A DNA stretch of 10,961 nucleotides, from positions 1-10,961 of the forward strand of contig JBDROU010000075.1 in assembly GCA_043809745.1 (NCBI GenBank), in the 5' to 3' direction. Under the pieces are notes generated by a model. That model searched no databases, was not told the DNA's origin, and saw only the letters and a program-made list of their open reading frames with translations. A program made the position numbers and the translations under genes. Shown piece after piece: positions 5,554-10,961 of this stretch (positions are counted from its first letter, which is position 1; every line of letters starts with the position of its first letter). The stretch is from JBDROU01 sp043809745 [NCBI: bacterium] (GTDB taxonomy: Bacteria; Elusimicrobiota; JBDRMW01).

Positions 5554-5895
5554 TTACTTTCTGCAAAGTCTGTTTCTATCAGCCTTTATTGCCTTTTCCT
5601 TGTCCTTTTTTACTGTCTCATTATCATTCATCCAAGCACTCAGATTTCCCAAAAGTATTTTAACTGTATTATTTCCTTGTCTATTCAGTGAATAATTAGT
5701 CCAGAAACTCTCCTGATAACTTGTGATAAGGCCAGTTTTCCTAAGTTTTGTAAGATGTCGTGATATACTGGGTTGTGCTATGCCTATGATAAAAGCAAGT
5801 TCGCATACACAAAAATCCTTATACTCAAGAAGTTTTAATATCCTAAGTCTGTTTTTATCAGCAAATGCCTTGAATATTTTCTCATACTCCTGCAT
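5554..5895 (-). CDS. arsR: ArsR/SmtB-family metalloid-responsive repressor
   Basis: I choose the ATG at 5895 (113 residues), with GGGAG 8 nt upstream; an ATG at 5910 would add MGVLV but has no ribosome binding site and would leave almost no leader. The protein has the winged-helix layout of the family: EYEKIFKAFADKNRLRILKLL, then CVCEL, then the recognition helix AQPSISRHLTKLRKTGLI and a wing with YSL. The CVC pair (Cys29 and Cys31 from this start) matches the ELCVCDL arsenite-binding site of plasmid ArsR proteins, so binding of As(III), Sb(III) or a similar soft metalloid should release DNA. A lysine-rich C-terminal tail ends LCRK; its cysteine could be a third ligand, as in some methylarsenite sensors. 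It is first in the operon and probably represses itself through the palindrome at 5911-5926. Confidence 0.9.
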   Translation of the reverse strand: MQEYEKIFKAFADKNRLRILKLLEYKDFCVCELAFIIGIAQPSISRHLTKLRKTGLITSYQESFWTNYSLNRQGNNTVKILLGNLSAWMNDNETVKKDKEKAIKADRNRLCRK

Positions 5896-5910
5896 AACCA
5901 GCACTCCCAT

Positions 5911-5926
5911 ATAGCAATATTGCTAT
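5911..5926. promoter_or_regulatory. Perfect 16-bp palindrome, probable ArsR operator
   Basis: ATAGCAATATTGCTAT is its own reverse complement. It begins 4 nt downstream of the -10 box on the minus strand and covers the expected transcription start, so a bound repressor would block initiation. The arms recur at 5519-5534. Confidence 0.85.
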
Positions 5927-5929
5927 TTA

Positions 5930-5958
5930 ATTATACTGCTTCTCAAATAAAATGTCAA
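5930..5958 (-). promoter_or_regulatory. Consensus promoter of the arsR operon
   Basis: On the minus strand TTGACA (5958-5953), a 17-nt spacer and TATAAT (5935-5930) match the housekeeping sigma factor consensus in all twelve bases and in spacing. A start near 5923 gives a leader of about 28 nt to the ATG at 5895. A promoter this strong would need tight repression, which the adjoining palindrome can provide. Confidence 0.9.
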
Positions 5959-5975
5959 TCTCTTATGAAGTATAT

Positions 5976-6003
5976 TTGCCAAATTTGTGACACATTAGAT
6001 GCA
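5976..6003 (+). repeat. Intergenic repeat motif, copy 5
   Basis: TTGCCA (5976-5981), AATTTG, TGACAC (5988-5993), ATTAGATGCA. The left arm has diverged and no longer pairs well. The motif continues into the right copy of the long repeat and lies just upstream of the arsR promoter. Confidence 0.75.
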
Positions 6004-6129
6004 ACAAAGGATTATAAAGCGTTAGAAAGCATTAAGAAGGGCAAACTCAAGCTTCTGTGGTTTTATCATCTGAAAAATCTTTTGTCATCGGAAAGTCAAA
6101 GGTGAGCTGTAAGTGTTTTAAGTCCTGTG
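5976..6129 (+). repeat. Long direct repeat, module 1, right copy
   Basis: Ungapped partner of 264-417, about 78% identical by hand count; the least similar stretch is about 6046-6065. It ends GTTTTAAGTCCTGTG, the same tRNA-Leu anticodon-arm match as in the left copy, but the rest of the tRNA half is interrupted after this point. A plus-strand frame (5965-6105, 46 codons from an ATG, starting MKYICQICDTLDATKDYK) parallels the peptide frame of the left copy; it lacks a visible ribosome binding site, so I do not list it as a gene. Confidence 0.8.
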
Positions 6130-6180
6130 TCCTTCGACCTGGTTCGACTTTGCTCACCACAAGCCGCTCAGGACAGGCCG
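6130..6180. repeat. Dispersed CCTTCGAC/GCTCAGGACAGG-type repeat inserted in the right long repeat
   Basis: CCTTCGACCTGGTTCGAC, GCTCACCACAAG and GCTCAGGACAGG resemble short dispersed repeats of the CCTTCGACAAGCTCAGGAC type known from many environmental bacteria. In the left copy GTCCTGTG runs directly into CGTCTGC; here these two parts (ending 6129, resuming about 6180) are split by about 50 nt, so this looks like an insertion. It is followed by module 2. I see no gene in 5911-6404. Confidence 0.5.
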
Positions 6181-6187
6181 TCTGCTA

Positions 6188-6261
6188 GTGGAGTTTACAC
6201 TGAGCTATTAGCCGTATGAATAGCCGAAGTGCCACCCACCCATCTGTTTGAATTTGCTTAT
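6188..6261 (+). repeat. Long direct repeat, module 2, right copy
   Basis: Ungapped partner of 531-604, about 77% identical by hand count, sharing GTGGAGTTTA, CTGAGCTATTAGC, GCCGAAG, GCCACCC and AATTTGCTTAT. The distance from module 1 is 58 nt here and 113 nt in the left copy. Confidence 0.7.
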
Positions 6262-6358
6262 TTACAACATGTTTTGTAAATAAGTAAATCTATTTTTTAT
6301 GTGTGATAGCAATACAAACACAATATATAAAATATAATGCTAAATATCAACCTTTTTA

Positions 6359-6371
6359 GGGGACGCTCCCC
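6359..6371. repeat. Short GC hairpin beyond the RND gene
   Basis: GGGGA-CGC-TCCCC forms a 5-bp stem with a 3-nt loop, 34 nt beyond the stop of the RND gene. On the minus strand it is followed by TAAAAAGG, not by a T-run, so it is a poor intrinsic terminator. Its GGGGACG...TCCCC form resembles REP-type palindromes mobilised by IS200/REP transposases, but a single copy is weak evidence. Confidence 0.35.
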
Positions 6372-6404
6372 CATTCCAGGGGTTATGCCACTGCTAAAAA
6401 CCGT

Positions 6405-9400
6405 TTATTCTTTCGCCGCCTCTAATGCCGCCATCGCATCGTGCACCGCGCGGTGATGCTTTCCGCTTTCAAGCTTCGCCAACAGGCTATACGCGCACGG
6501 CACTACGAACAATGTCAAGACCGTCGAAACAAGCACCCCACCGATCACCACAATAGCCATCGGAATGCGCGTTTCCGCACCCGGCCCCAGCGCTAGCGCC
6601 GGCGGCACAGCGGCCGCGATCGTGGCGACCGAGGTCATAAGAATAGGCCGCAGCCGTATCGGACAAGCATGCATAAGCGCCGCGCGTACGTCCATGCCGC
6701 TTTCCCTGCTGGTATTAGTGAAGTCAACTAACAGGATCGAGTTCTTTTTTACTATGCCCATCAGCAAAATAATCCCTATCATGCTGTAGATATTCAGCGA
6801 CTGCCCGCTGATTGCCAAGGCAAGGAAAGCGCCAGACACGCTGAATGGCAGGGCCAGCAAAACAGTAAACGGATGAACAAAACTGTTGAACTGCACACCC
6901 AACACCATATACGCGACGAATATGCCCAGTAAAAGCGCCACATAAAGGCTTGAGAACGACTCCTTAAATGTCTGAGCGCTGCCGGAAAATTCCACCCGGT
7001 ACCCTTCAGGCAGTATCTCTTTGCTAATAGACTCGATAGCCTGGATCGCTTCGCCCTGCGATTTACCCGGCGTGACATTGGCATACATGCGTATGGCCCG
7101 CTCGCGATTCTTGCGCGTTATGGATAAAAGGGTCGGCTCTTCAACGATACTGACTACTTCCGAAAGCCTGATCACTTCACCTCGGTTATTGCGCACCCAT
7201 ATCGAGCTGATATCCTGCGGGCGGCGTCGGTCTTCTGAAACAAGCTGTACCCGCACATCATATCGCCTGCCGCCCCGCGTGAATTTGCCAGCGCGCACCC
7301 CGCCGATCATGGCGTTGATTGTGTTCCCGATAGAGGCGATGCTAACCCCTCGCTCGGCCGCATTCACGCGATTGGGTACAACTCGCACCTCAGGCATACC
7401 GACATCATAATCTGTATCGACATCAACCATAAGGCCCGATGCTTCCATACGAGAGGTCATCTCGGCGCTCAGGGCTGCAAGCTTGCCCCAATCCGAACCG
7501 CTTAAGGTAAACTCAACCGGGAAACCGCGCCGCGCGGTAAGCCCCATAAGCGACGGGTCCTGCACAACAACGCGCGCGATACCGGCGATGCCATTCAATT
7601 CTTTCCGGAATACAGGCATAAGGTCCTGCTGGCTCAGCGGGCCTTTTGACGCGGGATCAACCGGCCGCTGTGCCGGATCCTTCAAAGTGAGCATCATCAT
7701 GCCGGAATTTGAATTATGCCCCCCACTGATACTGTAGAATGTGTCCACGTTCGGGTCCTTCATAACCTTCTCTTCAACCGTTTTCATAACGGAGCTGGTA
7801 AAGTCAATAGACGAACCCGTCGGCATTTGGAATCGCATCATAAGCCGGCCCTGGTCCTGCGGCGGGATAAACTCCTTTTTCACCAGTTTTAACAGAAGAA
7901 ATGATGCGATAAAAATAAGGAATGAACCGATTAACACTTTCCAGCGGTTATCGAGGCATACACCAAGCAGCGCATTATATTTCACTCTGAGCCAATTCAT
8001 CAGCGAATCCATCGCCCTGCCCAACCACGTGGTATGGCCCAGCTTGAGGAACTGCGCGCAGAACATGGGCGTCAGGGTAAGCGCGCCCAGCAGTGATATC
8101 ATAACCGCGGCCGATATTGTGACTCCAAACTGGAAAAAATACCGACCAATAATCCCCTTCATGAAAATAACCGGCACGAATATGGCAAGAATCGCCACCG
8201 ATGCCGCCACTGCCGCGAATGTAATCTCGCGCGCACCTTTGATCGCGGCGGTAACCTTTGACTCTTTATTCTCACGGTGACGGGCAATATTTTCGAGCAT
8301 CATAATGGCATCGTCAACCACAATGCCAATAACCAGCGACAGTCCCAGCAGAGTAAATGTGTTCAGCGTAAATCCCATCAGGTAGATAATAAAAAACGTG
8401 CCGCATACCGACAACGGAATAGCCAGAAATACATTGAATGCCGAGCTGAACGACCCCAGGAAAAGCCAGCATACCAAACCGGTCAGGGCGATCGATAAAA
8501 TAATAACGAAGTACATTTCGCGCATGGCATCCTTGACAAAGGCCGTCATGTCAAAGCGCATACCCAAACGCATGCCTTCGGGCAAATCTTTCTGGACTTT
8601 TTGCATTCTTTTCTTGACGGCATCAGCAATCGCCACAGCATTGGTGCCGCGCTGTTTGCGAATCCCGATCCCTACGGCAATGCCGTCCTCTGTCCGCGAA
8701 ATCCGGCGTATGTTGGCGAGGCCGTCCTCAATCTCGGCGACATCGCCGATACGGAATATACGCCACAAAGGCGAGCCCTTGCGCGCGGGGATAATAATCG
8801 AGCTGAATTCTTTGGTAGTGCCTGCTTCGCCCACCACCCGGACGTTGAGCTCTTTACTTCCAGTATCGATATAACCAGCGGGAACCTCAACATGCTCGGA
8901 GCTGATCGCCGAAATAAGGTCATCCACGGTAAGCTCACGTTCGCGCATTTTCGCGGCATCAAGCCATACCCGCAAAGCGGGGTCCACAAACCCGCCTAGC
9001 GTGATCTCGCCCACACCCGGCACTGTCGAGAAGATGTCCTTTAAATGATCGCGCGTGTATTCCATAAGGTCTTTAGTGGACCGGTTGCCGGTTAAGGCCA
9101 GCCACAGAATAGGTTGGTCCTCGGGGTTGCTTTTATTAATAACGGGCGGGTCCATATCGCGCGGAAGAAGCCGCTGTGCACGGGCTATTCTACTTTGTAC
9201 TTCCTGCAAAGCGAAATCGATATTCTTGTTCAGATCGAACTGAATAGTTATTCTCGATTCGCCCTGCTGTGAGGTTGATGCTATTTCGGTAACATCCTGA
9301 ATGCCGATGATTGCGTCCTCAAGCACATCGGTAATCTGGGTCTCAATAACCTCAGGGGATGCCCCTTCCCAAGCGCAGGAAACCGACAATACAGGAAAAT

Positions 9401-9521
9401 CAACATCCGGGAGCTGGCTGATGCCCAATCTGAAAAAACCGATAATACCGAAAACGATAATCCCCAGCATGAGCATCCAGGCAAACACCGGATTTTTTAT
9501 AGATGTATCTGAAAGTGACAT
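6405..9521 (-). CDS. RND efflux transporter, HAE1 (AcrB-like) permease subunit
   Basis: I start the protein at ATG 9521 (1038 residues, usual for the family), 9 nt after GGGGG (9531-9535) and 4 nt after the tolC stop; an upstream ATG at 9590 would overlap tolC by 65 nt and add an atypical leader. It begins MSLSDTSIKNPVFAWMLML, the family's first helix, followed by the porter domain start LPDVDFPVLSV. The proton-relay helix LGLSLVIGIVVDDAIMMLEN carries the paired aspartates at about 403-404, and the later helix GIVKKNSILLVDF supplies the conserved lysine. The second half repeats the first. It works as a trimer in the inner membrane, driven by protons, and drives substrates out through an adaptor and a TolC channel. 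Drugs or other amphiphiles are more likely substrates than metal ions because it lacks the CusA methionine pattern. Its base composition is richer in G+C than the arsR block. Confidence 0.93.
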   Translation of the reverse strand: MSLSDTSIKNPVFAWMLMLGIIVFGIIGFFRLGISQLPDVDFPVLSVSCAWEGASPEVIETQITDVLEDAIIGIQDVTEIASTSQQGESRITIQFDLNKNIDFALQEVQSRIARAQRLLPRDMDPPVINKSNPEDQPILWLALTGNRSTKDLMEYTRDHLKDIFSTVPGVGEITLGGFVDPALRVWLDAAKMRERELTVDDLISAISSEHVEVPAGYIDTGSKELNVRVVGEAGTTKEFSSIIIPARKGSPLWRIFRIGDVAEIEDGLANIRRISRTEDGIAVGIGIRKQRGTNAVAIADAVKKRMQKVQKDLPEGMRLGMRFDMTAFVKDAMREMYFVIILSIALTGLVCWLFLGSFSSAFNVFLAIPLSVCGTFFIIYLMGFTLNTFTLLGLSLVIGIVVDDAIMMLENIARHRENKESKVTAAIKGAREITFAAVAASVAILAIFVPVIFMKGIIGRYFFQFGVTISAAVMISLLGALTLTPMFCAQFLKLGHTTWLGRAMDSLMNWLRVKYNALLGVCLDNRWKVLIGSFLIFIASFLLLKLVKKEFIPPQDQGRLMMRFQMPTGSSIDFTSSVMKTVEEKVMKDPNVDTFYSISGGHNSNSGMMMLTLKDPAQRPVDPASKGPLSQQDLMPVFRKELNGIAGIARVVVQDPSLMGLTARRGFPVEFTLSGSDWGKLAALSAEMTSRMEASGLMVDVDTDYDVGMPEVRVVPNRVNAAERGVSIASIGNTINAMIGGVRAGKFTRGGRRYDVRVQLVSEDRRRPQDISSIWVRNNRGEVIRLSEVVSIVEEPTLLSITRKNRERAIRMYANVTPGKSQGEAIQAIESISKEILPEGYRVEFSGSAQTFKESFSSLYVALLLGIFVAYMVLGVQFNSFVHPFTVLLALPFSVSGAFLALAISGQSLNIYSMIGIILLMGIVKKNSILLVDFTNTSRESGMDVRAALMHACPIRLRPILMTSVATIAAAVPPALALGPGAETRIPMAIVVIGGVLVSTVLTLFVVPCAYSLLAKLESGKHHRAVHDAMAALEAAKE

Positions 9522-9525
9522 ACTA

Positions 9526-10770
9526 TTATTCCCCCGTGATAATATCCAGTAAAATTTTATTACGCTGCGCGTCAAGCCGCGCGCTGTCAAACCGTTGTTT
9601 TACATCAAGCAGCTGCCGCATTACATCAAGAACTTCCAGATTATTCACCAGCCCCAGACTATACTCCCTTAACTGCGCTTTATAGCTTTGCGTGGTTTTA
9701 TCATAGGCCAGGCCGTACTCGCGAGATTGTTCAAGCGACGACACAAAAGCGTGATAGGCAACCCGCGTTTCAGTAATGGCTTCGCGCTGCGCGTAAGAAA
9801 GCGCCAGTTCGGCCTCGCGTAATTTTGAGCTGTTTTCTTTGACTAACGCTGCGGTTTGGCCGCCCTGGGAAATCGGCATATCAAGCGAAAACACCACATC
9901 CCAGTCATTCCTCAGTGTTTTTGTATCGCGTTCGAGATACCGCGAAGCATTCAAATCAATTGCGGGCAGAAAATCGCCCCGCGCTGCTCTCAAGCGCATC
10001 TGCGCTACCAATACAGCTTCCTGAAGCGCCAGAATATCAGGCCTGTGGGAAACTTTAGCGGCATAGGCCTCCAAAGACTCCGCTGATTCTGGCACAGCCG
10101 CGTCATCGGCAAACACCGCCGATCCCATATCCGTACCTACTATAAAGGAAAGCCGTTCGCGTGCGATTGCCGCATCGCCCGTATTCTTCGCCAGCTGAGA
10201 TCGCAAGGTAGCTATACTCGATTCAATCAACAGCGCCTCGCTCGGGCGAGATTTGCCGAGCTCTATTCTTTTCTTGAGCTCGTTTAACCGGGTATTCCAG
10301 ACGGCAAAAGCCTCTTCGGTATTCTTCTTCTCATACTCGTTCTGCAAAACGGAAAAATATGCGACGGCCACGTCTTGCCTAAGCGCGCGCAAATATTCCT
10401 GATAGATTAGTTGGGCGCTTCGCTGGCTGCCGGAAGCAATTTTAAGCGCGTTATATTTTTTGAACCCATCGAATAACGGCTGGGTAGCGGTCAGTTTGGT
10501 TTCGGATGTTTCGCGGGCAAGGTCGCCCGCAGCCGAATCCTGAAAAGTTTTGCGATAGCGGAAATACACATCCGGCAGCACCGTGCCCCGCGCCTGATGC
10601 AGCTGCTGGAGCGCCTGCAATGTATGCTCGGCCGAAATGCGCGCCTGTTCATTATTGGCTTGCGCGAGGTTAAAACATTGCTGAATAGTAATGGTATTAA
10701 TCACCGGCTCAGCGCAAAGCATTGCCCCTGAAAATGCAAACGTTAGTCCCCAGTATAATTTATAGTTCAC
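9526..10770 (-). CDS. TolC-family outer-membrane efflux channel
   Basis: The 414-residue protein begins with a GTG at 10770 and a signal peptide ending AMLCA. It shows the two-fold repeat of the family: ARGTVLPDVYFRY then TATQPLFDGFKK in the first half, ARGDFLPAIDLNA then SLDMPISQGGQTA in the second. Each is followed by long alanine-, glutamate- and leucine-rich helices of the periplasmic barrel. Length is normal. It would trimerise in the outer membrane and form the exit duct for the RND pump encoded 4 nt downstream. No ribosome binding site precedes the GTG (upstream bases ATACTCC), and the promoter -10 box ends only 8 nt before it, so the message may be leaderless. The next in-frame Met (residue 17) would destroy the signal peptide. 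Confidence 0.9.
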   Translation of the reverse strand: MNYKLYWGLTFAFSGAMLCAEPVINTITIQQCFNLAQANNEQARISAEHTLQALQQLHQARGTVLPDVYFRYRKTFQDSAAGDLARETSETKLTATQPLFDGFKKYNALKIASGSQRSAQLIYQEYLRALRQDVAVAYFSVLQNEYEKKNTEEAFAVWNTRLNELKKRIELGKSRPSEALLIESSIATLRSQLAKNTGDAAIARERLSFIVGTDMGSAVFADDAAVPESAESLEAYAAKVSHRPDILALQEAVLVAQMRLRAARGDFLPAIDLNASRYLERDTKTLRNDWDVVFSLDMPISQGGQTAALVKENSSKLREAELALSYAQREAITETRVAYHAFVSSLEQSREYGLAYDKTTQSYKAQLREYSLGLVNNLEVLDVMRQLLDVKQRFDSARLDAQRNKILLDIITGE

Positions 10771-10778
10771 GGAGTATG

Positions 10779-10808
10779 ATTGTATCTGTTTTTAGGATTC
10801 ACTGTCAA
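10779..10808 (-). promoter_or_regulatory. Promoter of the tolC-RND operon
   Basis: On the minus strand TTGACA (10808-10803), an 18-nt spacer and TACAAT (10784-10779) match the housekeeping consensus at 11 of 12 positions. Transcription should start within about 0-3 nt of the GTG start codon at 10770. Confidence 0.7.
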
Positions 10809-10869
10809 TAGCAGCGGTAAACCCAGAAAATCGGTTAACAATACATAAAAGCAATTGGAAATAAAAAAA

Positions 10870-10941
10870 CACCTCGCTGGCCGTCGAAAAATGATATAAT
10901 ATTTTTATTGAAAAGTCAGACCATTTTTCACCAACGAGGTG
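10870..10941. repeat. Long imperfect inverted repeat at the edge of a probable insertion sequence
   Basis: CACCTCGCTGG (10870-10880) pairs with CCAACGAGGTG (10931-10941) at 10 of 11 positions, and after a small internal loop GAAAAATG (10886-10893) pairs with CATTTTTC (10922-10929). A TATAAT (10895-10900) lies in the 28-nt loop. The right arm holds the GAGG ribosome binding site of the gene that starts at 10947. The left arm may be the terminal repeat of an insertion sequence. Confidence 0.7.
10895..10900 (+). promoter_or_regulatory. Possible -10 box for the gene at the right edge
   Basis: A perfect TATAAT on the plus strand, 46 nt before the ATG. I find no good -35 hexamer at 16-18 nt, so the promoter is weak or uses another element. 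If it works, the transcript starts near 10907 and leaves out the left arm of the inverted repeat. Confidence 0.4.
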
Positions 10942-10946
10942 ATAGC

Positions 10947-10961
10947 ATGATTATACAAAAT
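10947..10961 (+). CDS. Start of a gene cut by the window edge, probably a transposase
   Basis: Only five codons are present (MIIQN). GAGG at 10936-10939 is 7 nt before the ATG. The inverted repeat in front of it, the divergent orientation relative to tolC and a second insertion sequence at the other window edge suggest the first gene of an insertion sequence. An IS1380-type transposase is one possibility; five residues cannot establish the family. Confidence 0.4.

Noticed and set aside
264-6003. CRISPR array from the five repeat copies
   Set aside because: Spacing ranges from about 390 to over 3000 nt and contains genes; copies are also too diverged.
6359-6371. Intrinsic terminator of the RND operon
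   Set aside because: The stem is short and on the minus strand is followed by an A-run and not a T-run.
7021-9685. Several plus-strand open frames of 60-180 codons opposite the RND and tolC genes
   Set aside because: They mirror G+C-rich codons of a well-conserved RND gene, overlap each other and encode no recognisable motif.

Overview
The window is a mosaic from a Gram-negative bacterium. A TolC-type outer-membrane channel and a probable outer-membrane or periplasmic thioredoxin lipoprotein support an outer membrane. I cannot fix the taxon. The left part (about 1-6350) is visibly AT-rich, repeat-rich and accessory in character. The right part (about 6405-10770) is richer in G+C and holds an RND efflux pump. 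Insertion-sequence material marks both edges: the 3' end of an IS3-family element at 1-139, and the start of a probable transposase gene behind a long inverted repeat at 10870-10961.

All confident complete genes lie on the minus strand. From right to left they are: a TolC-like channel (10770-9526) followed 4 nt later by an RND permease (9521-6405), with no periplasmic adaptor gene in view; then, after a 0.5 kb repeat region, a tight five-gene operon (5895-2882) of an ArsR-type repressor with a CxC metalloid site, an ArsP/UPF0718-type permease, a small CxxC thioredoxin-fold protein, a CxxC thioredoxin lipoprotein and a CcdA-type electron-transfer membrane protein; then an alpha/beta hydrolase (2731-1742), a possible 30-residue membrane peptide (1624-1532) and an unrecognised P-loop protein (1465-746).

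The ArsR operon is the clearest functional unit. Its promoter is a perfect TTGACA-N17-TATAAT with a 16-bp palindrome over the expected transcription start, and a second copy of the palindrome arms sits between the repressor and permease genes. The likely logic is that the repressor senses a thiophilic metalloid or metal, the permease exports it, and CcdA moves electrons across the membrane to the lipoprotein thioredoxin, so that a redox step may be coupled to export.

The most unusual structure is the repeat system. A 27-30 nt motif containing a GTGTCA-N6-TGACAC inverted repeat occurs five times, always in the same orientation and always between genes, so that it brackets each transcription unit. 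Two of these copies (264 and 5976) extend into a longer bipartite repeat (154 nt plus 74 nt, about 77-78% identical by hand count), so the whole 0.6-6.0 kb accessory block lies between two long direct repeats. In both long copies the 154-nt module ends in a sequence matching the anticodon arm of tRNA-Leu(UAA); the left copy retains the whole 5' half of that tRNA. This suggests an integration or cassette-like history, but no integrase is present in the window.
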